Positions 22,215 to 33,492 of a stretch of DNA of 64,000 nucleotides are shown in pieces (position 1 is the first letter of the stretch; the number at the start of each line of letters is the position of its first letter). The DNA comes from Zygaena filipendulae (Eukaryota > Arthropoda > Insecta > Lepidoptera > Zygaenidae): NCBI GenBank assembly GCA_907165275.2, contig OU015672.1:7360501-7424500 (forward strand), in the 5' to 3' direction. A model generated the notes under the pieces. The model was not told the DNA's origin. It made no database searches and worked only from the letters and a program-made list of their open reading frames with translations. A program made the translations under genes and the position numbers.

Positions 22215-25200
22215 TTACAACAAGGCGAACTGCAACAGCACAATAGTGTAAGTAGCGACAATTCCTGCAAACAACGCCATAAATGCACCATCTATTACAA
22301 ACATTCCACACGCCGTCATTTTACTGAACACTGCGTCCGTCAAACGGGAAACGTTTTTGTACATTTGCCTTTCTTCGTCTGAAAGAAATAAACCAGATTT
22401 TAAAAGTTATTTTTATTAGCTACTAGCTGTGCCCCGCGATTTCACCCGCGTGAGTTTTGGAATCAGGGACCTTTGCGGACGCAGGCAAAACAACCCGCCA
22501 ATGTTCCGAAACGCATAGAGGACAGATGTACAAACCATCAAACGTACGATCATCAGAGATTTCAATGGTTTTTGGTGGGGTGGTAGAAGGGCTCAATGTT
22601 ATTACAACCACCAAATATTAGGATCAACTGGGACCGTGTTCAAAAGATATTAAGGGTCAAATTTGGATAAGTACTTTATAAAACTCTCATAGAAATTACG
22701 ATAGTCTCGTGGGGGGTAACGTGCTCGTCTGCGAAAGCTATGGTCACAAGTTCGAGATCCTACAACTTTTTTATCATAAATTAAATTATTTTACTTGTAA
22801 AAAAAATAATTAAATTACCCATCCAATTTTCAAGATTAATATAATTTTGAATGGAGACCCATTTGATCTTAATATTTGGTAATTGTTATACCCTTGGTCC
22901 CTTCTACCACCGGGCCACCGCACCGAAAATCATTTAAATCCCCCTATCCACACGTCTGATGGAACCTCGGCTGCTTAGGTATACAACGTGTTAATGAATT
23001 AACTGAAAACTAGAAAGTAGTTTGCTACTAGTATGTTTTAATATAGGTTATTTTTTTTTTACCAGCCCATGTCTAAATTGTTCATAATACAATATTTGGC
23101 GGGTACGCCGCCCGCAGCAAAAAAATTCGAACCGGGAGGCGCGGGCGTAGCGCTTGGAATTTCGTAGATAGGTCACCTCCAAACTAATGTTGAATAGCTT
23201 TTAAAGTATACATTTTTTCGATATAAAATATATTTTAATCATAATATTGTTTCTATTCTATTTTATTCTATTCTATTTTCTTTTAGTCCGTCATGTAGAT
23301 TAAACAAAATTATTGGACAGTAACATTTTCATTATACCAAAAAATAAAAATCATTAGTGTTTTAAACTTAGAAAAGTAATTGCTGCATTTTCCAACGAAG
23401 TCTAATAATTTTTTCTACATCAATATCGGGCCAGTCCACAAGTAAAACACTACTGAAGTTAAGCTATAAACTGCGCTTCGTTGCTCCGTTTTGACGATGA
23501 CGTATGCACAATGTTGCCGACCATCTTACCCTATGTAGGATTAAACATGTAAGTTCCCTATGCTTTTACCTGAAGTAGCGCGTCCAGCCCTCACACTGCA
23601 TGTAGACTTTGCTTTATATATTGTCAAATAGAATTTTTCGCATTCTACGCATAACATAACTTCCAACATGTAAGAAGTCAGCAGGTGGCAGGTGGTAATA
23701 AAAATTGGGAGATTGTGAAATATAAATAAAGTCTGAAATGAGAGCATTCGATTTAAACATTAAGCAAAATTTGTAATAGTCAACTAGCTATGAATGTTGT
23801 TGGTCATAGCAAATCGGAGTCTGTAGGTTTTGCGCAATGCACGTACCACAGAGCAATTAAGTTATCTAGAGAGGACATGTAGGCGGGCCAGGTGCGCTAC
23901 CGTTGCAAAGGAAGTCAGAGCAAATGCCCTAACTTGCCCAAAACTTCTTTTGCTGTTATCTCAAGTAAATTTACCACAATATTAACGAAACTGTGAATTT
24001 AAAAAAAAACAATGAAGTAAAAACAAAACCATAAAGCGTTTAATACAAATCTTTACACTAATGAATGTTTTAGTGCGTGATGAATATCTAGTTTTGTATC
24101 CGAAAATCACCCGGCGACACTGGTTTTCATCTGTTTTCATTCAAAATTCAAAAAGAATTCAAAAATTGTTTATTTCATAACCGAAAGTATTTTTAACCGA
24201 CTCCCAAAAAGGAGGAGGTTATGCATTCGATTGTATGTATGTTTTTTTTTTAAATATGGTTTGTTGGACATCCTTTTAAGTATAAATATATACTTGTGTC
24301 AGGATCCAGCTCTTCCATATCGTTAAAACGAATATAAAAAAAGATACCTACATTACAATTAGATAGTTTTACAATAAAATTTGCTGCTCTGCTCACGACG
24401 AGCTCGTGGCGGGAGTGGAAATCTACTCCATATTTGGCTTGTCACCGACTTCAAACCGATCAGTGGTAGCACAAACCTATAATAAAATTAGGTATGTGTA
24501 TTTATGTCTTTTGAATTAATTCGGTATTTTTTTTATTTTTAGCTTTTTAGTTTTGTGTTTTTGGAGGTCGTTTTCTATTTTTTTGCTAAAATTTTGTTTA
24601 TATCTCGCTTTTCAGTGGGTTGGTTTGTAATTTATCTAAGTTACAATAGCCTAATGTCAACTGCTCATCGCCTTTTACAAAATATTGTTTTTCCCGATGC
24701 ACGGATAGGTACGTTAATTTTTGAGGAGTGCTCCCGGTACATTACTATCAGTTCCACTTCACCATATACATTGTGACGAGCATAAATTGTTTAGAAAACA
24801 AATTAAAGTTAACGAATTGGAACCTGTGAAATACATAGGTATTTCACAGGTTCCAATTGAGTAGTTCCAATGACCATCGGCGGTCTTCGTCATCAGTTCC
24901 ACTTCTTCAAATTTTCTTTTCGAAAGCAAATAAACTATTTACTGTAAAAAATACCTAAATCGCCATAGGTACGCCTATAAATTTTTAAGAGTTCCCTCGA
25001 TTTCTCCAAGATCCCATCATCAGATCCTGACTTGGTGACAACAATTTCCCAAATCGCTCCAATCGGAACCCGTGAAATACGTATTATTATTGAGTAGTTC
25101 CGATGACCATCTGTGGTCTTCATCATCAGTTCCACTTCTTCAAATTTTGCTTTCCGAAAGCAAATGAACGATTTACTTTAAAAAATACCCAAATCGCTAT

Positions 25201-28200
25201 ATTTTTGCCTATAATTTTTGAAGAGTTCCCTCGATTTCTCCAAGATCCCATCATCAGATCCCGACTTGGTGGCAATGGGACCTAAGTTGCAGCATACCCT
25301 TTCAAACGGAAAAAGAATTATCAAATACGCACGTTGTGGGGCCCGTATTAACAAACGTTACTCAAGTTGACGTACTCACTTGAGAACATCGCAGAAATTT
25401 GTCAATATCCCTGTTTAATAACGGCGAAGTGAGTTAACCGTATCTCTTAACCGCATCTTTGTTTATAAGTTCAAAGTTCAATACCTAACCATTCACATTG
25501 GAAAACAAAAATGGAATGTAAACCCATTTGTGTTAAATGTAACAAAAGGATTAAGGACAAGCATTTTCTTAGATGTTCGATTTGTAAACAATCATACGAC
25601 CTCTCATGTGTAAACAGAGAGAAACTTTTTCACTTAATGGATAAGGATCGCAGAGAAGCCTGGACCTGTGTCACATGTACCCGCGCTAAAAAGCTTCAAA
25701 ATAAGAGTAGCACTCCAAACCAAAGAAAGGACACTGTTCTGGCTTCCACCACCAATCGTGATTTAAATGAGAGCATTAAAAATAAAGAGACCATAACAGT
25801 AGTAACACCTCAATATAATGAATTTCAACCAAACAATAACTTAAACTCTGAAAATGTTACTCTCAGGAAACACAAAATCCCGATAAGAAACTCAGTTGAT
25901 TCATTATCTGATGAAAGTGACCTTGACTGCTCTGAACTTCGGAGTGATACTCTTAATAGAAGTTGTCCGGACGTAAATGTTAATTCTAAAGATGAACTAA
26001 AAGAGATTAGAAGTAAAATGATGAACCTTCAACTGGAACTTGAAAGTGCGAACACTGAAATTGAACATTTGGTGTTGGAGAATGCAAAATTAAAAGAAAA
26101 ATTATCTGACTACAACCTGCAAGTTAAAAGATTAGAAAGTATATGTAGAACTACTCCGAAATCTGTTAAAATAAATAAAAGTATGAAGAAAACTAATATC
26201 AGCAATCGACAAGAAGATAAAAAAAAGCAGGACTCTAAGTGGGATGTTGACTGCTGTACGTTAAGCGACCAGAAACAAGAAGGCTCAAACGATACAGAAA
26301 TTAGACCAAAAGGGACACCTTTATCTAAAAAAGTACAAAGTAAAACACAAAACACGAAGGAAACGTACAAAAATATATATATATTGGGAGGGCAGCAATG
26401 TAGTGGGTTTGCTTCTGTGTTGCGTAAGACTAGAGAGAACACCAAATACGAGAAGTACACCATAACGTCTACAATTAAACCAAATGCATGCTGCGTAGAC
26501 ATTCTAAATACATCAGAAACGGTTAACGCCAAATCAAGCGATATAATTGTTCTAAACATTGGCGAACATGACAAGAACCCAACTAAACTATGTACAGAGC
26601 TAAGTTTTTTCCTCAAAACTCACTATAAAACGACTATAATTGTACTTGGAGTAAAGAACAGTCTATATTTAAATGAGAAAAAATTAAACGAAACATTGAA
26701 TTTATATTGTAAACATTTTAATAACTGTAAATTTTTGAACTTGGATGACATTAATTATTATGATAAATATTTTACGTGCTTAAAACTAAATATTCTCATT
26801 GACACTATGTATTATAATGACAAATATCTGGGTTACGGCAAATCGATAATCACATCAAATAAAAGGGTAATGTCTACTAATCTTGCAAATAAAAGGGCAC
26901 TTCTTACTAAAACAATTAACAAAATCACGCATAACAAAAAGGGAACGATTCCCTACTACTTTCAAACTCAACCAACTAAGTCTGATGACAACGACGACGT
27001 TGTCTACAAAAAAGATTGCAAGAAAATTATTCAGACGTTGATTACTAGTTATTTTTCAAAATATAACAAACAAGAATTGACCAAACAATCCGACAAAAAC
27101 TTTTTTCGTAAATAATAATTTTAATAATGACAATTTCAGCATTTTACATCAAAACATAGCAGGCTTACTTAATAAAAAAGAATTGATAGAGCTTGCGTTG
27201 GAGGAATTGATGCAGGGTAATAGAATCTTTGACGCATTGTGCTTTACTGAGACCTTCGTAAGGGCAGGTTGTGAAAGGAACATCAACATATCGGGGTACC
27301 GTTTAGCAACATCGTATTCGAGATCGCATCATAGAAGAGGTGGCGTCTGCATATTGTGCTCTAACAATATCCAGACCCACGAAATAAAATTTCTAAAAGA
27401 GTTTGAAGAAAATTTTGTCTTTGAATGTTGTGGCATAGAAATCGAGTCCATGAAATGTATTATAATATGTATCTACAGAACGCCAAACTCCAATGTTACA
27501 TTGTTTCTTGAAAAATTTGAGCAGCTAATGAGCAAACTAAAACACAAAACAAAACACAAAATTGTTATAGCAGGAGACCTAAACATAGATATACTAAAAC
27601 AAACACCAGAGTCAAAAGAGCTCAAGAGAACTGTAGCAAATAACAACTTCACATTACATATATCATGTCCCACGCGAAATAATGCCTGTTTAGATCAGAT
27701 TATTAGTAACATACCTAAAGTCACAAGCCAAGTTTATAACTTGGGTTTGTCGGATCATGAGACTGCACAATCTATAAAATTTGTTCTATCATACAAAACT
27801 CAGTTACCGAGTTTTTGGTACTATATGAAAAGAGATTACAATTCGCAAAATATTTCGAAATTTTGTGAATGTCTAAATAGTCTTACTTGGGCTTCTGTTT
27901 ATGACGAATCCGATCCATTGATTGCGTTTAGCAATTTCTATGATGATTTTAAAGTTTTCTATGATTTATGTTTCCCAGTGAAAAGAATTAAAATTAAATC
28001 ACAATCGGGGTCTCCACATTGGTTCACAAAAGGTATAAGAAAATCTACAATCACAAGAAGAAAGCTACGCTTTGTTTATTATAAGTCCTCTAATTATAAA
28101 TCTAAACAAATATACCAAAAATACTCAAAACTTCTAAAACGATGTATAAATCAAGCTCAAAAACTAGCTAACACCAGGTACATAATGAAATATAAAAATA

Positions 28201-31200
28201 AATGCAAAGCTACATGGAACGTAATAAAGATGAAAACACAAAGAAATTTGACTAATAATAATATTGACACACTAATAATAGACAATAAAAAATTAGATAA
28301 TCCTATTGACATAGCAAATGCCTTTAATAATTATTACATTAGTATAACAAAATCCAACAAAAATCACAGTCATAAGTCAAACACTGCACATATACAATCA
28401 AATCGTACTAGCCTGTTCCTGTCTCCAACAGATGAACATGAAGTTATTAAAATAATTAATTTGCTTAAACATACAAATTCAACTGGTTACGATGACATAC
28501 AAACTAATATACTAAAAGTCTGTAAAAAGCCGATAGCGCCGGTACTAGTTTATTTGATAAATCTTTCATTTGCTAAAGGTATTTTTCCGGGACCTCTGAA
28601 GATTTCAGTTGTGAGTCCATTACACAAAAAAGGTTGTAAAGAGAATGTGGATAACTATAGACCACTATCTCTTTTGCCTATAATATCAAAGATATTCGAA
28701 AGACAAAGTTTCTAGACAAACATAAATTAATAAAACCCGAACAAAATGGATTTCAGAAAGGTAAATCAACATCGTTAGCTGCATTTACCTTGGTAGATAG
28801 AATACTGTCCTACATGGACAGGCGTATGCCTGTTACAGCTGTCTTCTTTGACATGAGTAAAGCTTTCGACTTTGTGTCACATGAAATTCTTTTAAAAAAA
28901 TGTGACCTTCTTGGGATAAGGGGTGTCGCAAATGAATGGCTTAATAGCTATCTAAGCAAAAGGACACAGTTCGTAAACATAAAAAAAATGAACTCTAACA
29001 TGGAAGTAAAGGTATACAGCTCATCTATAAAATTAAATGAGGTAGGTGTACCACAGGGTAGCATACTAGGACCCCTGCTATTCCTAATATATATAAATGA
29101 TCTTCCTGACATAATAAAGTATAATTGCACACTTTACGCTGACGACGTATCCGTTATTGTACCATGCAACGATACCAAAACATACAATAATGACATAAAT
29201 GAAACCATATTTAAAATAATTAACTGGATGAGTGACAACAATTTAAATGTAAATTTAAGTAAAACGACATTTATACAATTCATTAATAAAAACGCTAAAA
29301 AACAATCCTTGAAATTATCCTTTGCAGGCCAGGATATTAGAGAGTCATGTGACACTTCATTTTTGGGAATTCAATTGGATGATAGGTTCTCTTGGGCTGT
29401 TCACATAAACAAGCTATGCAAGAGAATTGATTCTTTTGCTTATGCGTTATGGCGTCTTACGAGAATTAGTAGTAGAAATATTGCAATACAGGCTTACCAC
29501 GGCTATGTATGCTCTCTGTTGAGATATGCAATTGTTCTTTGGGGAAACTCAAGTCAGGTAAATCAGGTACTCAGAGCACAAAAACAATGCGTTCGAGCAA
29601 TTTGTAATGTGAACTCCTTCACATCATGTAGACCACTTTTCAAACAGCTAAAACTGCTAACAGTTCCCTGTCTGTATATTTATGAGTCTTGCATATTTGT
29701 TAAAACTAATTCAGACTTGTTTAAAAGGAAGAGTGATGTCTGTAACTTTAATACAAGATACCCTCACAGACTTGTTCTACCCCCAAAAACAACAGCATTA
29801 CGTAGTATAAATGCATATTGCATGGCGATAAATATTTTTAGACGAGGACTTAAAAGCGCTACCTCTAAACGTTTTTAAAAATAAACTCAAGGGTTGGTTG
29901 ATACAAAACTCTTTTTACACTATTAAGGAATAGGTACTATGACTTTTTTAAACCTAGAATGCCGTAACCCATATATGTTTGTATTTTGATATTTTAATAC
30001 TTAGATACCTACATGATTTGCATGCCAGCTTTCTGGTGAAGAGTGTGAAACTTATTGTCACTGTACCATCTAAATTACCACTTTTCAAGCAAATAAAGAA
30101 TTATTATTATTATTATTATAAAATCGGTTCACGCAGTCAAAAGTTATGGTAACAAACAAAAAAAAATAAAAAAAATAAACACGCGTCGAATTGATAACCT
30201 CCTCCCTTTTGGGAAGTCGGTTAAGAATGAATCCCTATTTCCCTCGGTCACGGCCTCACGCATGAACGGCTGGACCGATCACCATTAAATTTTGCACTTT
30301 CTCAGGAGTATCTACAGACAAGGACATTGGGTACTTTTTATCCCGGAATTCCCGCATAAACTCCGATATTACCGTGGGTGAAACCGCAGGGGACTGCTTG
30401 TCTGTTAAAAAACAGTCGTGGTTAAAACTGCGGCAGTAATCAATAAGATCGCTGATTTCCCTTTTATGGTCGCACTCAGAGTCGTTTTAGTGATTATCTA
30501 CTTAATTATAAGTAAAGATTTTTAAATCAAAATTGCCGCACTAGAGACGTTCGTTAAATTGATGTTAATTGGCATTTGACTTATTATAATAAATTTAGGT
30601 TAATGCCTACTAACATATCAGGAACAACAAGAATCTTTACTTAAAATTAAGTTATCATTAAAACGACTCTGAGTGCGGCCGTTAAAGTTAAAACTAATGT
30701 TAATTATAAATAATTATTATTTCAATTGACTTACTCGGAACAGCGACTCATGTTCCATACCCTTCTGAACATATATCATTGTGAAAATAAATATAAGTTG
30801 CACATGGAAAAATACCTAAAAAAGAAGTTTATGTGAAAAATCATCAATATATCGTATTATTATAACAACATAATTATTATGTGGACCGAAAAATTTGTTC
30901 CTCCCACTCTATGGTCCAAATAAATTGATCAATTTATATAATATTTATTGAAAGTTTGGTTGTTCTAACTATGTAAAAATCAACTGAAACTTTCTTTCCC
31001 TTTATTAATACGTACCGAAAATCCAAATACTAATTTATGTGAAAAAACATATATCGTATTATTATAACAACATAATTATTATGTGGACCGAAAAATTTGT
31101 TGCTCCTATTCTATGGTCCAGTAAGTCTGCCACAATTGTAGCTTTAAAAATAAATTGATCAATTTATATAATATTTATTGAAAGTTTAGTTGTTCTGTCT

Positions 31201-32046
31201 GATCAAATTTATTACGACCGAACTATGTAAAAATCAACTGTACCTTTCTTTCCCTTTATTAATACGTACCGAAAATCCAAATACATTTTTGTATAGATCA
31301 TAAGTTTCTAAAATCTTTACATAAATATGAAAATGTTTCTTGTAATCAATGTTTACTTCGTCTGTTCTCATATGGATTTGAGGTTGAACTTCTCTTTGAT
31401 CGTCACAATTTATATGATCCAGCCACAATTCCGAATATTTTCTGAGTAGTTTCATAATTGTGTATGCGTACAGTATATTACATTGAAAATAAAGATACTT
31501 AAAAGTGTTAAGACAAAACCAAAATTTTAAAATATTTACATCTGATATAAAGTTATAAAAAAATTCTAAACCATGAGTAAATGCAAGGGCGATAGTTAGG
31601 AGCCAACATTTTAAAATAAATAATGACAGGTATCTTTGGTTAAGATTCAGATATTTGTTGATCTCCTGTAATTTCAGCACAATCCGAATGTTTTTATCAC
31701 TCGTTTGAACAGTATTCAGAGTGTGTGAAATAAATGCTGTACAATAATTCACTGTTATCATAATCTCGCCAAGTTTCACCAAGAAACTTGATATATGAAC
31801 AACATAATTAAGCATCACGAAACACCAAATTCGTGCAACAATTGCAATTAACAAAACACAAAACGCTCCGACATTTTGTAAAGTATGTCTGGGTGTTATG
31901 AAGTTGTCTCGTATATTGTATTTCGAATGTAAAAACAATGATTGCAACATATTCAACGGACGAACTATTCTCTGTATATCGCTATCCACTATATTATTTA
32001 TAAGAACTTCATTGTTTTGTATGGTAATGATATTGTCATCGTTCAT
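22215..32046 (-). CDS. gustatory receptor GR4 (7TM, four exons, 394 aa)
   Basis: Exons on the minus strand are 32046-31270, 30815-30735, 23732-23570 and 22378-22215. They total 1185 nt with phases 0, 0 and 1. The open frame extends 18 nt upstream to another ATG; I prefer the start MNDDNIITIQNNEV, shared with GR5 and GR6. Exon 2 begins VFFHVQLIFI, exon 3 contains VECEKFYLTIYKAKS, and exon 4 ends TYTIVLLQFALL. Intron 2 is about 7 kb because a CR1-type retrotransposon in opposite orientation is lodged in it. Intron 1 carries a second copy of the exon 1 tail and donor. The coding frame itself is undamaged. It is the founder or sibling of the GR4-GR5-GR6 segmental duplication. Family role: taste-neuron channel. 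Confidence 0.9.
22422..22650 (-). mobile_element. Lep1-like Helitron fragment, GR4 only
   Basis: Begins on the plus strand CTAGCTGTGCCCCGCGATTTC. The corresponding introns of GR5 (33871) and GR6 (40275) read straight from TTAGCTACTAG into ATATTAAGGG, so this insertion is specific to GR4 intron 3. Confidence 0.75.
22705..22770 (+). repeat. tRNA-like motif, repeated in GR5 and GR6
   Basis: GTTCGAGATCC resembles a B box and lies about 35 nt after GTGGGGGGTAACG, a weak A-box-like stretch. The same block occurs at 33935-34000 and 40342-40407 because the whole intron was duplicated. It is probably an old SINE. Confidence 0.4.
22979..23265 (+). mobile_element. MITE family B in GR4 intron 3
   Basis: From ATACAACGTGTTAATGAATTA through GCCGCCCGCAGC and GATAGGTCACCTCCAAAC. 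The GR5 and GR6 introns lack it: their sequence continues from CTGCTTAGGTAT directly into AATTACAATAATTTG. It was therefore inserted in, or replaced part of, GR4 after duplication. Confidence 0.75.
24815..24858. repeat. perfect 20 bp hairpin
   Basis: AATTGGAACCTGTGAAATAC and its exact reverse complement are separated by 4 nt. The GR5 copy of the element lacks the duplication that makes this hairpin (36479-36500). Confidence 0.85.
24859..25280 (+). repeat. 233 bp tandem duplication inside the foldback element
   Basis: GAGTAGTTCCAATGACCATC at 24859 recurs as GAGTAGTTCCGATGACCATC at 25092. The units share CAGTTCCACTTCTTCAAATT and CTCCAAGATCCCATCATCAG. In GR5 the equivalent units lie at about 36506 and 36778, with some extra sequence between. 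Confidence 0.8.
25511..27115 (+). CDS. retrotransposon ORF1 protein: PHD-like finger and esterase-like domain (534 aa)
   Basis: Intact frame. Residues 7-55 contain cysteines in PHD-like spacing (CxxC, CxxC, C and a closing CVTC), followed by a low-complexity Asn/Ser-rich linker. A coiled coil spans about 155-205 (repeated Leu/Glu heptads such as MNLQLELESANTEIEHL). From about 290 an SGNH-esterase-like fold is suggested by NIYILGGQQCSGF and DIIVLNIGEHDKNP, though the glycine-aspartate-serine motif of active esterases is not obvious. Known family role: nucleic-acid-binding chaperone of the retrotransposon particle. A function for the esterase region is inferred only. Confidence 0.85.
   Translation: MECKPICVKCNKRIKDKHFLRCSICKQSYDLSCVNREKLFHLMDKDRREAWTCVTCTRAKKLQNKSSTPNQRKDTVLASTTNRDLNESIKNKETITVVTPQYNEFQPNNNLNSENVTLRKHKIPIRNSVDSLSDESDLDCSELRSDTLNRSCPDVNVNSKDELKEIRSKMMNLQLELESANTEIEHLVLENAKLKEKLSDYNLQVKRLESICRTTPKSVKINKSMKKTNISNRQEDKKKQDSKWDVDCCTLSDQKQEGSNDTEIRPKGTPLSKKVQSKTQNTKETYKNIYILGGQQCSGFASVLRKTRENTKYEKYTITSTIKPNACCVDILNTSETVNAKSSDIIVLNIGEHDKNPTKLCTELSFFLKTHYKTTIIVLGVKNSLYLNEKKLNETLNLYCKHFNNCKFLNLDDINYYDKYFTCLKLNILIDTMYYNDKYLGYGKSIITSNKRVMSTNLANKRALLTKTINKITHNKKGTIPYYFQTQPTKSDDNDDVVYKKDCKKIIQTLITSYFSKYNKQELTKQSDKNFFRK
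27123..29933 (+). pseudogene. retrotransposon ORF2: endonuclease and reverse transcriptase, two frameshifts
   Basis: The endonuclease begins near LHQNIAGL (27138; no ATG precedes it in frame, so it probably depends on ORF1 termination). It continues with the FTET, YRTPNS, AGDLNID and SDHE motifs. The reverse transcriptase starts with YRPLSLLPIISKIFER. At about 28700 the frame breaks, with loss of roughly eight residues, and resumes as KFLDKHKLIKPEQNGF in another frame. It goes on through FFDMSKAFDFVSHEI, GVPQGSILGPLLF and the catalytic YADD. A second break near 29845 shifts the C-terminal DLKALPLNVFKNKLKGWL into another frame, ending at TAG 29931-29933. The product is non-functional in this copy. 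Confidence 0.88.
30475..30684. mobile_element. foldback MITE family C in GR4 intron 2
   Basis: Outer ends TATGGTCGCACTCAGAGTCG and CGACTCTGAGTGCGGCCGTTA. It is orthologous by position to the copies at 37346 (GR5) and 43423 (GR6), so it predates the segmental duplication. Confidence 0.8.
30835..31284 (-). repeat. partial tandem duplication with decoy exon 1 tail and donor
   Basis: The sequence CGTATTATTATAACAACATA through TTAATACGTACCGAAAATCC occurs twice. The upstream (real) copy ends in GR4 exon 1 at 31270. The second copy ends about 254 bp further into the intron, with an intact GTACGT donor at 31010-31015. The second copy has lost about 50 bp internally. GR5 and GR6 have only one copy. 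Confidence 0.8.
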
Positions 32047-32337
32047 TTTGTTTTTTTTTTCCAATTTATTGAATCCGAAAACAAAAAGACGAAACTGCTT
32101 GTATGAAGACGACCACTAACTAGTTTTATCAAAATAATTCATCATACGCATCAATATTATTAAGTGGCAATATCTTACAAACAGACAAAGATTTATTATG
32201 ATGAAGAATAGACACCCTGAGAAACGTGAGGCAGTTGAGCTTTATTATTTACTTAATAATTGAGTAAATATTGTTAAAAAATTGTTAAAAAAAATTCCTG
32301 ATAATAAACATAACTAAACTTATCTACCCAATTACAC

Positions 32338-32456
32338 GTTGGACCAATTGCGAATTGGTCCATTTGCGAATTGGACCCTTTGCGAATTGGACCATTTGCG
32401 CCCTGGAAGATTTGCTAATTGGATGATTGGACCATTTGCGAATTGGACGAAATGCG
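32338..32456 (+). repeat. 16 bp minisatellite upstream of GR4
   Basis: Irregular tandem array of GCGAATTGGACCATTT-like units (about six), located about 290-410 bp upstream of the GR4 start codon. An orthologous longer array lies upstream of GR5 at 39254-39406, and none is seen upstream of GR6. Confidence 0.85.
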
Positions 32457-32810
32457 CCTGAACGCTTTTTCAGAGTTATTATAGTCAACTTTTGCTGGTT
32501 CCGTTTGCTTTCAAGACGAAGCAAATTGTCACTGCAAACAGAAACAGCTAATTTAAAAACCTCTTTGAGAATCTATTGCTGTGTATTTGTTTTTCTGGAA
32601 CGTCTTAACTGCTTTAACTTTGTAATACATATTTATCTTTCGAACTTATTGTATGTACTCTAAACTATGTCTGTGTCTAAAAAGTACTTTCTTAATACTC
32701 GGAGTATAAAATCAATCGATCATTTCACACCACACAACTAATTATACTTATCTACGGTCATGTTTTCTGTTAAGTTATTTCAGGGAATTCTAGCATTTTT
32801 ATATGGCAAC

Positions 32811-33058
32811 ACTGTCATTTAGTCGGTACCCTCATGTTTAAATTAAAGTCAGTACCCCCACAATTCTTGGTGGGGATGTGGGTATAAATACTAGTGTCCG
32901 GACAGGCGAGATTCATTCTAGTTACTCTGCTCGAATTAAGTCGTCGTAAGAAGTGTTCTATTTCTATTGTATATATAGTATATGTGCGATTGTAAAAACT
33001 ATAGTAGTGAAAATAAAAGTATAGTTAACTAAAGGAATTCGTTTCTTTACACTACTTA
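32811..33058 (+). mobile_element. possible solo LTR
   Basis: Present upstream of GR4 but absent from the aligned region upstream of GR5 (which reads from GGCAACACT into AATATAAAATAAAA). It contains TATAAATA at 32883, a possible initiator about 30 nt later, and AATAAAAG at 33011. This is the promoter-plus-poly(A) arrangement of an LTR. I cannot fix its exact ends and found no target duplication, so the call is tentative. Confidence 0.35.
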
Positions 33059-33289
33059 CTTATCCGCGGCGAACTCAACTTTTAGTTCCTCATACGTATT
33101 TTTATCGATGCGATTGTTTCGATTGTTGAAATATCTCGCAATCGCGCATCACTCAAAGCTTGTGCTATTGTTTTCTGCTTGATGGCACGGCGATATAATG
33201 AAACTAGGTATCCAATAATACTTATAATTAAATTTTATTTCGTTTTATCACTCACATGGCAAACAGAAAAATTAATCTTCAACTATTTA

Positions 33290-33492
33290 ACAATAAAAAT
33301 CCTTATGGATGTATGGATTGATGGATGGCTGTTTGTTACTTTTTCACGCAAAAACTACTGAATGGATTTAAATGAAACTTTACAATAATATAGCTTATAC
33401 ATCAGATTAACACATAGGGTACTTTTTATCCCAGAATTCCCGCGGGAACTTCGATTTTACCGCGGGTGAAACCGCGGGGCACAGCTAGTAAG
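33290..33492 (+). mobile_element. Lep1-type Helitron
   Basis: Contains TTTTCACGCAAAAACTACTG and ends GGGGCACAGCTAG. Its 3' half recurs at 39778-39898 downstream of GR6, as part of the segmental duplication. Confidence 0.75.

Larger units (their letters stand above)
25326..30120 (+). mobile_element. CR1-type non-LTR retrotransposon, nearly full length
   Basis: About 4.8 kb, on the opposite strand to the host gene GR4. Comparison with the empty site in GR5 (GAATTATCAAAATCGGTTC at about 37003) places the junctions after TATCAAA and before AAATCGG, leaving only an A-rich duplication of 3-4 bp. Order: 5' UTR, ORF1, ORF2, a short 3' UTR with AATAAAG, and an (ATT)n tail at 30099-30118. The protein domains (PHD-like finger and esterase-like domain in ORF1) are those described for the CR1 group. 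ORF2 carries two frameshifts, so this copy cannot encode its own polymerase. Confidence 0.9.
24195..30227 (+). mobile_element. foldback element with AACCGACT ends, split by the LINE
   Basis: The left end reads AACCGACTCCCAAAAAGGAGG and the right end CCTCCCTTTTGGGAAGTCGG, giving inverted termini. The same element, lacking the LINE, is at about 35750-37095 in GR5, and a rearranged long-palindrome version is at 41909-43180 in GR6. Internal sequence includes a roughly 233 bp tandem duplication. The retrotransposon at 25326-30120 is nested in it. Confidence 0.7.

Noticed and set aside
26110..26616. 168-residue minus-strand ORF opposite retrotransposon ORF1
   Set aside because: Antisense shadow of the ORF1 coding sequence, with no similarity to any family I know.
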